A DNA stretch of 8,117 bases from Sulfurimonas sp. (GCA_027011725.1 JALUZQ010000153.1:1-8117); one strand, 5' to 3'; positions 1 to 7,507 are shown, counted from the first letter of the stretch. Notes: generated by a model not told the origin, from the sequence alone. A program made the numbers and translations.

Positions 1-1
1 G

Positions 2-115
2 CCCAATACACGGGTAACATGTTATATATTTGATGAAATATTCATTATAGGAAAAGAGAGTGGTTTTGAGAGTCTGAGTGATGCGATAACAGCTTGGAAA
101 AATAGTGAGATTTGA
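2..115 (+). CDS. 3' end of an unidentified gene (partial)
   Basis: An open plus-strand frame enters from the left edge and ends at a TGA at 113-115, giving 37 C-terminal residues. They begin PNTRVTCYIFDEIFIIGK and end ITAWKNSEI. The segment alternates a hydrophobic beta-like stretch (around YIFDEIFIIG) with a likely amphipathic helix (ESLSDAITAW), as at the end of a small alpha/beta domain. I do not recognise the family. The frame is the only one of the three forward frames checked that gives a plausible protein tail, and it stops just 11 bp before the 3' end of the convergent tRNA gene. No function is assigned. The start and most of the gene lie outside the window. Confidence 0.55.
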   Translation, partial: PNTRVTCYIFDEIFIIGKESGFESLSDAITAWKNSEI

Positions 116-126
116 ATAAATAAAAG

Positions 127-210
127 TGGTGCGCAGAGGGGGAGTTGAACCCCCACACCCGAAGGCACAACGACCTCAACGTTGCGTGTCTACCATTCCA
201 CCACCTGCGC
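127..210 (-). tRNA. tRNA-Leu (anticodon GAG)
   Basis: The minus strand folds into a complete 84-nt class II tRNA with the CCA end encoded (127-129). The acceptor stem is GCGCAGG with UCUGCGC, 7 bp including one G-U. The D arm carries the usual GGUAGA-type loop. The anticodon stem CAACG/CGUUG encloses loop UUGAGGU, so the anticodon is GAG (175-177) and reads CUC/CUU leucine codons. A 13-nt variable arm with a UUCG loop is typical of tRNA-Leu, and the T arm is GGGGG-UUCAACU-CCCCC. It lies 69 bp downstream of the atpE stop on the same strand. Only 18 bp separate it from a GC-rich hairpin, leaving no space for a promoter of its own, so it is probably processed from the atpE transcript. A T-rich stretch follows the CCA and may end transcription. 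Confidence 0.97.
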
Positions 211-228
211 ATAAACGTGGTATAAAGT

Positions 229-250
229 GTCCGACTCCTAAGAGCCGGAC
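229..250 (-). terminator. GC-rich hairpin between atpE and tRNA-Leu
   Basis: On the minus strand GTCCGGCTC and GAGTCGGAC form a 9-bp stem (one G-U) around a TTAG loop, 29 bp after the atpE stop codon. It is followed by ACTTTATACC, not an uninterrupted T run, so it is a poor intrinsic terminator by sequence. It could be a leaky terminator that sets how much transcription reaches the tRNA. It could also be a 3' cap protecting atpE mRNA after the tRNA is cut out. The hairpin is certain; its role is inferred. Confidence 0.6.
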
Positions 251-279
251 TGAGGTTTACTTAATTTATCGAAAAACGA

Positions 280-594
280 TTAACCTAAGTAAGGGTTAGC
301 GTAAAGTGCGATTAACGCAATTACTAGTGCATAGATAACTTGTGCTTCGATCATTGCAAGAGCGATGAACATTGTAGTCATAAGTTTAGCACCTAAACCT
401 GGGTTACGAGCTGTACCAGCGATTGTAGCAGCAGCAGTGCTACCCATACCAACAGCTCCACCAAGTGCAGCAGTACCGATAGCGATACCAGCAGCTAACA
501 TAGAGTAAGCTTTAAGTGTTTGGTTTGCAACTTCACCATCAGAAGCGAATGCAGCAGCAGAAAGTGCTACTAAAAGAAAAAGAATTTTTTTCAT
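280..594 (-). CDS. atpE: ATP synthase F0 subunit c
   Basis: This 104-residue protein forms the rotating c-ring of F1F0 ATP synthase in the inner membrane. Residues 1-18 look like a signal peptide (KK, hydrophobic run, then AAAFA before SDG). Two transmembrane helices follow, at about 29-55 and 73-98. They flank the polar loop ARNPGLGAK (62-70). Helix 1 carries a glycine-rich pattern ending GGAVGMG. Helix 2 has the ion-carrying glutamate E83 within AMIEAQVIY, and the C-terminus is LYANPYLG as in many c subunits. By alignment to the Na+-binding Ilyobacter protein, the glutamine ligand of helix 1 is M50 and the serine after the carboxylate is A84, which argues for H+ use. The start is supported by AAGGA at 601-605, 6 nt before the ATG. 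The gene has its own promoter and stands apart from other atp genes, as is known for epsilonproteobacteria. Confidence 0.97.
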   Translation of the reverse strand: MKKILFLLVALSAAAFASDGEVANQTLKAYSMLAAGIAIGTAALGGAVGMGSTAAATIAGTARNPGLGAKLMTTMFIALAMIEAQVIYALVIALIALYANPYLG

Positions 595-632
595 AATGTT
601 TCCTTGAAATAATTACAACCCGTTCGGATAGC

Positions 633-658
633 GTAACCCCATCAAACGATGAAGCAAC
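633..658 (-). promoter_or_regulatory. hairpin in the atpE leader
   Basis: In the RNA sense of atpE, GUUGCUUCAUC pairs with GAUGGGGUUAC around a GUUU loop. That gives 10 pairs, three of them G-U, with one U-U mismatch. It lies about 40 nt into a leader of roughly 100 nt and ends 38 nt before the start codon, so it does not cover the ribosome binding site. It might affect stability or translation of a mRNA that must be highly translated. There is no T run after it, so it is not a terminator of pnp. The function is a guess. Confidence 0.35.
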
Positions 659-703
659 CTAAACATAAATGCTCAGATTTCCCTACTAGAAATTGATAGT
701 CGA

Positions 704-709
704 ATTATA
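704..709 (-). promoter_or_regulatory. -10 element of the atpE promoter
   Basis: A perfect TATAAT lies on the minus strand in the context TTGTATATAATTCG, 23 bp after the pnp stop codon. Upstream DNA is A/T-rich without a clear -35, as usual for sigma-70 promoters of Campylobacterota. Transcription would start near 697 and give an atpE leader of about 100 nt. No other equally good -10 lies between here and the atpE start. Confidence 0.7.
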
Positions 710-732
710 TACAAGATAAGCTAAATTAAGTC

Positions 733-2910
733 TTATGCAAGACCTAAAGATATCTTATTGCCTTTAAATTCTAAAATCTCAACTGTTACCTTTTGCCCTT
801 CATGCAGTACATCAGATACATTTTCTACTCTATCTTTGGAAATTTTAGAAATGTGTAAAAGCCCGTCTGTGCCATCTGGAAGCTCAACAAAAGCACCAAA
901 ATCAACAATACGCTTTACAACACCTTCATACTTTCCACCGACTTCATACTTGATCTTCTCTTTTTTAGGGGCATTGATAATTTTATGAATATGCTCTTTT
1001 GCACCTTTTACACCCTCTTTATTCTTCCCGGTAATTTTTACTTTACCGTCTTTTTTATCGATGTCTATCGCTACTTCAAATTTTTCAATGATCTCACGAA
1101 TGGTTTTACCGGCTTGACCTATGATCTCACCAATGAATCCCGGATCAATATGAAAGAACTCTGTAGAAGGAAGCACACCATCATTGTACTCTATGTTCTT
1201 CTCAGCTTCGAGCATAATGTCGATGATGTGTGAGCGTCCCTCTTTTGCCTGATAGAGCGCCTCTTTAAGCACATTTAAACTGATTCCGCCAAGCTTAATG
1301 TCCATCTGCATAGCTGTGATACCATCTTTCGAACCTGTTACTTTAAAGTCCATATCGCCATCATGGTCTTCAAGTCCCATAATATCTGAGAGAATTGCAT
1401 ATTCATCGCCTGCACTTACCATACCCATAGCAATACCGGCAACCGTGTCACTTGTCTCTATATCTGCAGCTTTAAGTGCCATATACCCACCACAAACTGT
1501 TGCCATAGAAGAAGAACCATTGGATTCAAGTATCTCTGAGACCAAACGTACTGTTTGACCATCAAGGTTAATAATAGGCTCTAAAGCACGTTTTGCAAGG
1601 TTACCGTGACCGAGTTCTCGTCTTTTTGTTCCCATAACAGGAGATGCCTCGCCCACTGAAAAACCAGGGAAATTGTAGTGCACCATAAAGTTCTCATTTT
1701 GAGTTCCATCATCTGTCAAGCTCTCAAACATCTGTGCATCTTTTGGCCCACCCATAGTAAGCACGACAAGAGCCTGCGTTTGACCACGTGTAAAGAGACA
1801 TGAAGCGTGTGCAGCTGGAAGTACATTTGTATCTATGGTGATAGGTCTTACTTCTGTTAAAGCACGTCCGTCCGCTCGTACTCTCTCTTGTAAGATCTGT
1901 CCACGAACCTGCTCTTTTTTCACTGCTTCTATAGCCGTCTTAAGTGCGAGTTCGTCCCACTCCTCTTTCTCTTCAAGTATTCTTTTACGAAGATTTCTCA
2001 GTGCAGTGGAGCGCTCTGATTTTGCCATCTGTTTAATAGCAGACTTGATATCTTCCATATGATACTCTTTTACATACGAAAGCATCTCTTCATTTAGAGG
2101 CTCTATTTTCAAGTCAAGTGGTTTGATCTCTTTTTGGTATGGACCAAAAGCAACTTCATACTCTGTATTTTGTGCAAAAAGCACTTTTTCACTCTTATCA
2201 AGCACCTCTATAAGTTCATCTTCATTCATTGCGTTTGAGACGTGCGTATCGAGTACAATAGTACCAAGACTCGGATCCATAAGAGGATCAAGCATCGGTT
2301 CATAGGTATCTTCTACCTCTATCTTCTCACTGCCGATTGAGCGCATCTCTATCATAAGCAGGTCGCTTTTTGTTCCTGAGAGGTACAGATCAAGCGTAGA
2401 GTCCTTGAGCTGAGAGAGTGTCGGGTTGAGTACTATTTCACCATCAATCTTCGCAGCACGTACAGCGCTTACACTTGTATTGATGTCAATATCTGATGTA
2501 AAAAGTGCGGCAGAAGCTGCGTTGAGTGCAAGTACCTGCATATCAGAATCAGCATCGGCACTAAAGACCATAATGGTAATTTGTGTCGGATGTCCAAAAC
2601 CTTTTGGAAAGAGCGGACGCAGTGATCTGTCAACGATGCGTGATGTCAATGTCTCAAAATCACTCGGTTTCGTCTCACGCTTAAAAAAGCCTCCGGGAAT
2701 TTTTCCCGCAGCGTATGTTTTTTCTATATACTGTACAGTCAATGGTAAAAAGTCATCTTTTACTACCTCTGTCTCATCTATTACAACCGTTGCAAGTATG
2801 ACTGTTTTACCTGATTTTATCCACGCTGAACCGTTTGCCTGTTTTGCAACATCTCCAAAGGAGTACTCTTCTGTTTTGTTTTCTAAATCTAATTTCACAT
2901 CATATGTCAT
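733..2910 (-). CDS. pnp: polyribonucleotide nucleotidyltransferase (PNPase)
   Basis: This 725-residue protein is a 3'-to-5' phosphorolytic exoribonuclease that degrades RNA to nucleoside diphosphates in the cytoplasm. It matches the family in length (E. coli 711) and domain order. RNase PH domain 1 is at about 10-150, with KIPGGFFKRE at 70-79 and RSLRPLFPKG at 95-104. The helical linker spans about 240-325. RNase PH domain 2 is at about 340-560, with LFTRGQTQAL, HYNFPGFSVGEA, GHGNLAKRAL and SNGSSSMATVCGG. The catalytic acidic pair is D515 and D521 with K523, equivalent to D486, D492 and K494 of E. coli. A KH domain with its GQAG loop (598-601) and an S1 domain (about 655-725) bind RNA. The ATG overlaps the TGA of the upstream phosphoribosyltransferase gene (ATGA), and AGAGG lies about 8 nt before it. 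Unlike E. coli pnp there is no leader for RNase III autoregulation directly in front. Confidence 0.98.
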   Translation of the reverse strand: MTYDVKLDLENKTEEYSFGDVAKQANGSAWIKSGKTVILATVVIDETEVVKDDFLPLTVQYIEKTYAAGKIPGGFFKRETKPSDFETLTSRIVDRSLRPLFPKGFGHPTQITIMVFSADADSDMQVLALNAASAALFTSDIDINTSVSAVRAAKIDGEIVLNPTLSQLKDSTLDLYLSGTKSDLLMIEMRSIGSEKIEVEDTYEPMLDPLMDPSLGTIVLDTHVSNAMNEDELIEVLDKSEKVLFAQNTEYEVAFGPYQKEIKPLDLKIEPLNEEMLSYVKEYHMEDIKSAIKQMAKSERSTALRNLRKRILEEKEEWDELALKTAIEAVKKEQVRGQILQERVRADGRALTEVRPITIDTNVLPAAHASCLFTRGQTQALVVLTMGGPKDAQMFESLTDDGTQNENFMVHYNFPGFSVGEASPVMGTKRRELGHGNLAKRALEPIINLDGQTVRLVSEILESNGSSSMATVCGGYMALKAADIETSDTVAGIAMGMVSAGDEYAILSDIMGLEDHDGDMDFKVTGSKDGITAMQMDIKLGGISLNVLKEALYQAKEGRSHIIDIMLEAEKNIEYNDGVLPSTEFFHIDPGFIGEIIGQAGKTIREIIEKFEVAIDIDKKDGKVKITGKNKEGVKGAKEHIHKIINAPKKEKIKYEVGGKYEGVVKRIVDFGAFVELPDGTDGLLHISKISKDRVENVSDVLHEGQKVTVEILEFKGNKISLGLA

Positions 2911-3563
2911 CTGTTTTCCTCTAATAATTTTTCAAGTTTGTCATCTGTTATCACATCAAAATCTTTATAATACAGTGCCGTCTCTACATAGTCGTCAATA
3001 TCATAAAGAAAAAACACCTCGTCTACAAAAGTCTCAAGGAGCTCAAGCACGTCTGTAGGAATCACCGGTACTGCAATGTAAACAGCCTTTGGCTGCTGCA
3101 CTAAAATGGTCTTGAGTGCCGTAGTAAATTTACTACCGGTCTCACTCCCATCATCGACGAGCATCACCACTTCATTACGCATATCAGGAAAGGGTTTTCC
3201 TTTACGATACTGATAAATATAGCTAAGTATATCCTCTTCATGCTTTCTATGAGCTTCTCCGTAGATATAATCATACTGCACATCAAAAGCATTTATAAGC
3301 TCTTCATTTAAAACTATCTCTTCATTTTCACTTACTCTGGCTATCTCACACTCCGGATTATTTGGCGCCATGATGGCTTCGGTAAATAAAATATCGAGAT
3401 GGTTTGAATATTTTTCTCCTATAATCGCACCTATTTCAAGTCCTGCTCGAGAGACAGCTACGATATTCCACTTTTCATCTTTAAACTTCTGCATAGGAAT
3501 AACATCTAAAAGTTTTTTTGCTGCATCTGCTCTGTTTTTGAGTATATATTTATATTTTTGCAT
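2907..3563 (-). CDS. phosphoribosyltransferase-fold protein (COG1926-like)
   Basis: This 218-residue protein has a type I phosphoribosyltransferase core. The PRPP-binding signature VMLVDDGSETGS is at 133-144, with the two acidic residues D137 and D138 followed by a TG turn. Upstream, the segment AVSRAGLEIGAIIGEKY (36-52) corresponds to the strand and helix after the first beta strand. The stretch EAIMAPNNPECEIARVSENE (62-81) and the tail ALYYKDFDVITDD (196-208) resemble predicted phosphoribosyltransferases of COG1926. The substrate is unknown. It is not recognisably hypoxanthine, adenine, uracil or orotate phosphoribosyltransferase. The gene starts 12 bp after lptD, with AGGA in that gap, and overlaps pnp by an ATGA, so it is translated with both. 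Sharing an operon with purD suggests, but does not show, a nucleotide-related role. Some family members may act as regulators rather than enzymes. Confidence 0.85.
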   Translation of the reverse strand: MQKYKYILKNRADAAKKLLDVIPMQKFKDEKWNIVAVSRAGLEIGAIIGEKYSNHLDILFTEAIMAPNNPECEIARVSENEEIVLNEELINAFDVQYDYIYGEAHRKHEEDILSYIYQYRKGKPFPDMRNEVVMLVDDGSETGSKFTTALKTILVQQPKAVYIAVPVIPTDVLELLETFVDEVFFLYDIDDYVETALYYKDFDVITDDKLEKLLEENR

Positions 3564-3575
3564 CGCTTATTCCTG

Positions 3576-5756
3576 TTAATCTGCCAGCTTATATGAAATC
3601 AATGAGCTGTCTCCACGCGGTTTCATAAATGGTTTAAGTACTATTGTCAGATAAACATACTTGTCATACACCGATGATTTTGTTGTCGATGTATTTGTAA
3701 GAACCGGTCTATTGTTTTCAGCATATTTTATCCCAAAATCCCAACATCTTTTCTTATACATAAAACCTATTGATGCACTCTTCTTCTCTTGCGTTTGTAA
3801 ATCATAATTATACGTCGCATTATAAGAGTAGTGTGACGAATAGATATATTTTAAATTTGTCGTCAAATAGCTTGTATATCTTTCATTCTCTGCTGTCTGT
3901 GGTAAAAAGTTATCTTTAAAAAGATGTGAGGCTGCAAAGGTCACGCCATACTTACTCACGCTTAGCTTGTTAAATATCTTTGAAAAACGATTCTGATCAT
4001 AGTTGTAGAACATATTGTTATAAATGCTCAAATAGCTTGTGATCTTATAGTCAAGTTCATTTTCCAACTCTCCATAACGCTGCTGAGAATTGGAGTATGA
4101 GATACGCTGAGAGAGTCTGTGAAAAAGCACTTCATGCTGATCTTCATCATACAAATACTGAATAAGATCGACTTTTGCAGCATTTTCAATATTTGAGAGG
4201 TGATAGAACTCACAACGTGTCTGGTACTCCGCATCTGATTGGTTTTGAGGCTCAGAACAGTAATCTGAAACATCTTGATAGTATCCGCTTTTGGTCTCCC
4301 AAGAGGACTGGTTGTAACTCATTGCCAAACCAATGACATGCGTATATTTTTCATACCCTTTTGTCAATTGAGTAGATGCAGAGAGTGTATGGTAATTTCT
4401 TGCAAAATAGCCTGTTTTGTAAGAAAATGGTTCAGCGATCACTGTAGGAGTTCCTGAAAAACTTGAATGTTGCAGATAGAGATTTGCCTGATACGAGACA
4501 TTAAGATACTCATCAAAAAGAGCTGTTTGCAAAGCAACAGGGAGATTAATATCAGTTTGTATCACCTTCTTTCCATTTTTTCTGTAAATATTATTACTTT
4601 GCGCATCAAGTGAATAGAGCATATGATCTTTGAGCATTGTATTGAGATAGTGATGATAATGCAGTGTCGGCAACTTTTGCAGTGTTTCATCATTTGTCGG
4701 CAAAGTCAGATCTTCATAATATTTAAAATAGGAACCGAAGTAGTTTTTATTTGTATTATAAAAGAGGTTCACACGAGAGAGTATCTGCGTAGATGTTGCC
4801 TGATTTGTATTGTCATTGGTTGTAAGGTTGATGTAGTCAACATCATTCATATGATTTATATCTACATAAATTCCGGACTGGCCTGAGTAGTTTTCATGAA
4901 ACCACTGGTTGATAAAGTCGTTGTTATCATACTTGAAGTTAAACCCATAATGCGACTGATTTTGCAGGTTGTTCTTAGAGAAGTAGGCATCTTTTTCTTT
5001 AAAATATCCTGCTCTAAACTCTCCTCCTGAACTTTTAGAGTCTACAAAACGGAATGTCTGGTAAATACCTGAACCTCTATTTGTACGTATCTGTGGTAAA
5101 AGTTCAAGATCCCACCAGTTTTGCTCTGCAATATAAAAAGGTTGCTGAATATAAAACCCTTCAGAATCAGAGAGTCCGAGTGAAGGTGTTAAAAGTCCTG
5201 TTCTTCTTGTCGTATCTAAAGAGTATCCAAAATACGGCGTGTAAAAAACAGGAATGTCATAGATGTAAAGCCGTGCATTATAGAGGTTCACCCATTTTGT
5301 CTTTGCATGATAATCAGAAGAACTAAACTCCATCGTCCAAAGTGGATCAACTGGATTACATCCGCTGACTACACCTGAAGATATTTGAATATCCTGATCT
5401 TTCGTAGCACCTTCATCTGCACTCATCCAGACCTGAGAGTCATTATCAAGCATATAAAAAGGTCGGAAGCTTCGCTCTTTTTTAGCAATATTGAGCTTGG
5501 CATACTTTCCCAAGATCTTATACTTGCCATTATTGTTCACACGAATATTCTCATACAGTTCCAAATCGCCACTCTGACGATTATATGTTGCTCTTTGTGC
5601 ACTCAGTAAGTAATCTTTGTAGGCGACACTGACACCACCGCTTGCTTCTACTATAGTACCGTTTGAATCAAGGTTTGTAGCGTAGATGACGACCTTATCT
5701 GCTGCGTTTAGAGTTGAAAAAAAAAGGAGCAGAAGAAGGGGAAGAAGTTTAAGCAT
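3576..5756 (-). CDS. lptD: LPS-assembly protein LptD
   Basis: This 726-residue outer-membrane beta-barrel inserts lipopolysaccharide into the outer leaflet with LptE, at the end of the Lpt bridge. Residues 1-18 are a signal peptide, with likely cleavage after LNA. An LptA-like periplasmic domain (about 20-130) is rich in short beta strands such as VEASGGVSVAYKDYLLSAQ. The conserved junction IYDIPVFYTPYFGY (165-178) and RRTGLLTPSLG (184-194) precedes the barrel, whose strands are rich in aromatic residues and asparagine. Cysteines are C133 (SGCNPVDPLW), C500, C515 and C671 (KKRCWDFG). C133 and C671 match the E. coli pair that forms the essential disulfide between domains, while an equivalent of E. 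coli C31 is absent. The start overlaps the stop of the upstream RDD gene by 8 bp and has only a weak ribosome binding site, so it probably depends on translational coupling. Confidence 0.93.
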   Translation of the reverse strand: MLKLLPLLLLLFFSTLNAADKVVIYATNLDSNGTIVEASGGVSVAYKDYLLSAQRATYNRQSGDLELYENIRVNNNGKYKILGKYAKLNIAKKERSFRPFYMLDNDSQVWMSADEGATKDQDIQISSGVVSGCNPVDPLWTMEFSSSDYHAKTKWVNLYNARLYIYDIPVFYTPYFGYSLDTTRRTGLLTPSLGLSDSEGFYIQQPFYIAEQNWWDLELLPQIRTNRGSGIYQTFRFVDSKSSGGEFRAGYFKEKDAYFSKNNLQNQSHYGFNFKYDNNDFINQWFHENYSGQSGIYVDINHMNDVDYINLTTNDNTNQATSTQILSRVNLFYNTNKNYFGSYFKYYEDLTLPTNDETLQKLPTLHYHHYLNTMLKDHMLYSLDAQSNNIYRKNGKKVIQTDINLPVALQTALFDEYLNVSYQANLYLQHSSFSGTPTVIAEPFSYKTGYFARNYHTLSASTQLTKGYEKYTHVIGLAMSYNQSSWETKSGYYQDVSDYCSEPQNQSDAEYQTRCEFYHLSNIENAAKVDLIQYLYDEDQHEVLFHRLSQRISYSNSQQRYGELENELDYKITSYLSIYNNMFYNYDQNRFSKIFNKLSVSKYGVTFAASHLFKDNFLPQTAENERYTSYLTTNLKYIYSSHYSYNATYNYDLQTQEKKSASIGFMYKKRCWDFGIKYAENNRPVLTNTSTTKSSVYDKYVYLTIVLKPFMKPRGDSSLISYKLAD

Positions 5757-6198
5757 TTACTACCAAAGTTTTAGCCGTTTTATCGTGCCATGCTTGACGT
5801 GCAGGGTCCATCATAGCCCACACAAAACCGATGTAAAAAAGCATCTCACTTATGATTCGAAAAATCGCACGATTGAGTGAAACTGCAAAAGAAGGATTTG
5901 CAAGTGTAGCGATCTCTATCACACGGATCTTCATTGCAATTTTACCGAGTGTTGCACCATACTGCATGACAAAAAAGGTCTGATAGACAATCTTCATCAA
6001 AATATACTGCATCACATAGGAGTTCGTGAGAATAATGATATCTTCCATTGTCTTCGCATTTGAAAATGCATCCGACATTGCAATTACGAGCAAAAAAGAG
6101 AGGAGCATTTCATCTATGAAAAATGCAACGGCTCTCTTTTGCACCGATGCTAATGTCAGATTCTCACGATGGAGTAGATTTTCTATATTCTCATTCAA
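5749..6198 (-). CDS. RDD-family membrane protein
   Basis: This 149-residue inner-membrane protein has the marks of the RDD family. RAVAFFIDE (22-30) carries the family R and D at the start of the first membrane helix. YGATLGKIAMKIRV (80-93) holds the GxTxGK motif after helix 2. AWHDKTAKTLVV (136-147) is the conserved C-terminal WHD segment. Membrane helices lie at about 25-41, 60-79 and 112-130. Biochemical roles in this family vary and none can be named here. The start is TTG at 6196-6198, 6 bp after the purD TAA and in the same reading frame as purD. The next ATG in frame lies inside helix 1, so TTG is the best choice; GTG at codon 19 is the only other option. A weak GAGGA about 12 nt upstream sits in the end of purD. 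Its stop overlaps the lptD start. Confidence 0.88.
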   Translation of the reverse strand: MNENIENLLHRENLTLASVQKRAVAFFIDEMLLSFLLVIAMSDAFSNAKTMEDIIILTNSYVMQYILMKIVYQTFFVMQYGATLGKIAMKIRVIEIATLANPSFAVSLNRAIFRIISEMLFYIGFVWAMMDPARQAWHDKTAKTLVVNA

Positions 6199-6204
6199 AC
6201 TGTT

Positions 6205-7476
6205 TTAGTCCTCAAGTGCCTGATAGGCAATATCTGTACGGATTTTTTTACCGGCAAAGTGAACCTGTCCACAACGAAGGTAGGCTCTATCACGTGCCTC
6301 TTTAATACTATCGCCCAATCCTACACACACAAGTACACGTCCACCTGTTGCATAGAGTTTTCCATCTTCAAGAGAGACACCTGCAAAAGAGATATGCGTA
6401 TTGTTCGCGATCTCTTCGTGTTTCACATCATCAAGAATGATCTCAGCAGGAGTCGATGAGCCATACGGATAATTCGCACTTGCCATAACAACGCCAACAG
6501 CATACTGGTCCGAGAACTCTACTTTGATATCTCCAAGGCGATTTGTTGCAGCTTTATAGAACATATCTGAAACAGGAGATGTCATTAACGGCATAAGTAT
6601 CTCACACTCAGGATCTCCAAAACGGACATTGAACTCTAAGGTGATAGGTTCACCATTGACAACCATAATTCCAATGAATAACACACCCTCAAACGGAGCA
6701 CCCTCTTGTTGCATGCCATCAAGTGTCGGACGAATGATTCTATCACGCACTTTTTGGTACAACTCTTCATCGACTAAAGGCGTCGGAGCATATGCACCCA
6801 TTCCACCTGTGTTTGGCCCTGTATCTCCATCACCAATGCGTTTATGATCTTGTGCTGCAGGGAGTAAAATGTAATCTTTTCCATCACATACAGCAAACAT
6901 TGAAAGTTCATACCCGTCCAAGAACTCTTCAACAATCACTTTTTTACCGGCATCACCAAAACTTTTCCCGCTAAGCATCTCAGAGATAGCTTTTTTCGCT
7001 TCATCATGAGATTGCGCAATAATTACACCTTTACCGCCGCAGAGTCCATCTGCTTTAACGACTATAGGAGCGCTGAGTGTGTTTGTAAATTTAAAAAGTT
7101 CTTCGATAGAGTCACTCTCAATGTATTTTGCAGTAGGAATGTTGTACTTTGCCAAAAAGTTTTTCATATACACTTTTGAGCCCTCAAGCTGTGCAGCCTC
7201 TTTTGATGGACCAAATATAGTCAGTCCCTCTGCCTTAAAGATATCGACAACACCATCTACAAGTGGTGCTTCAGGCCCAACAATAGTCAAATCAATGCCA
7301 TTCTCTTTTGCAAACGCAGCGAGTTCATTATAATCTTTGATATCTAGATTTGTGCCCAAATCATTCGTAGCACCGTTACCCGGCTGAAAAAAGAGCTCAT
7401 GTTCTTCTTGTTCATTTTTTATAGCACGCCCGATAGAGTACTCTCTACCACCGCTTCCCAAAATCAATATCTTCAT
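6205..7476 (-). CDS. purD: phosphoribosylamine-glycine ligase (GAR synthetase)
   Basis: This 423-residue enzyme joins 5-phosphoribosylamine and glycine with ATP to give GAR, step 2 of purine synthesis in the cytoplasm. Length and order fit the family. The N-domain begins [15 protein letters not shown] (5-19); the usual REH is REY here. [11 protein letters not shown] is at 66-76 and [13 protein letters not shown] at 89-101. The ATP-grasp domain has [14 protein letters not shown] (141-154), [10 protein letters not shown] (183-192), [20 protein letters not shown] (207-226) and [10 protein letters not shown] (281-290). E281 and N283 are the expected Mg ligands. The C-domain includes [12 protein letters not shown] (328-339) and YATGGRVL (375-382). 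The ATG is preceded by GGAG at 7482-7485. It is the first gene of the operon, lying just after the 6S-type RNA and its terminator. Confidence 0.97.
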   Translation of the reverse strand: MKILILGSGGREYSIGRAIKNEQEEHELFFQPGNGATNDLGTNLDIKDYNELAAFAKENGIDLTIVGPEAPLVDGVVDIFKAEGLTIFGPSKEAAQLEGSKVYMKNFLAKYNIPTAKYIESDSIEELFKFTNTLSAPIVVKADGLCGGKGVIIAQSHDEAKKAISEMLSGKSFGDAGKKVIVEEFLDGYELSMFAVCDGKDYILLPAAQDHKRIGDGDTGPNTGGMGAYAPTPLVDEELYQKVRDRIIRPTLDGMQQEGAPFEGVLFIGIMVVNGEPITLEFNVRFGDPECEILMPLMTSPVSDMFYKAATNRLGDIKVEFSDQYAVGVVMASANYPYGSSTPAEIILDDVKHEEIANNTHISFAGVSLEDGKLYATGGRVLVCVGLGDSIKEARDRAYLRCGQVHFAGKKIRTDIAYQALED

Positions 7477-7490
7477 AAATTCTCCACATT

Positions 7491-7496
7491 AATATA
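7491..7496 (-). promoter_or_regulatory. possible -10 element for purD and its operon
   Basis: TATATT on the minus strand lies between the hairpin terminator and purD, in the context GAAACTATATTAATGTGG. Transcription would start near 7484, giving a very short leader overlapping the ribosome binding site. It is a weak match, and the operon could instead be fed by readthrough from the 6S RNA promoter. Confidence 0.35.
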
Positions 7497-7507
7497 GTTT
7501 CACACAT

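Noticed and set aside
268..280. ATCG-TTTTT-CGAT mini-hairpin at the atpE stop
   Set aside because: A four-base-pair stem in AT-rich DNA is expected by chance. The larger hairpin at 229-250 is the credible structure.
2426..3058. 210-residue plus-strand open frame opposite the pnp start
   Set aside because: It lies antisense to the highly conserved PNPase N-terminus and the end of the phosphoribosyltransferase gene. Its composition (serine- and phenylalanine-rich) is typical of a shadow frame, and no domain is recognisable.
4028..4273. Minus-strand open frame of 81 codons inside lptD
   Set aside because: It is out of frame within the barrel-coding part of lptD, has no family features, and is explained by the shifted frame of a real gene.
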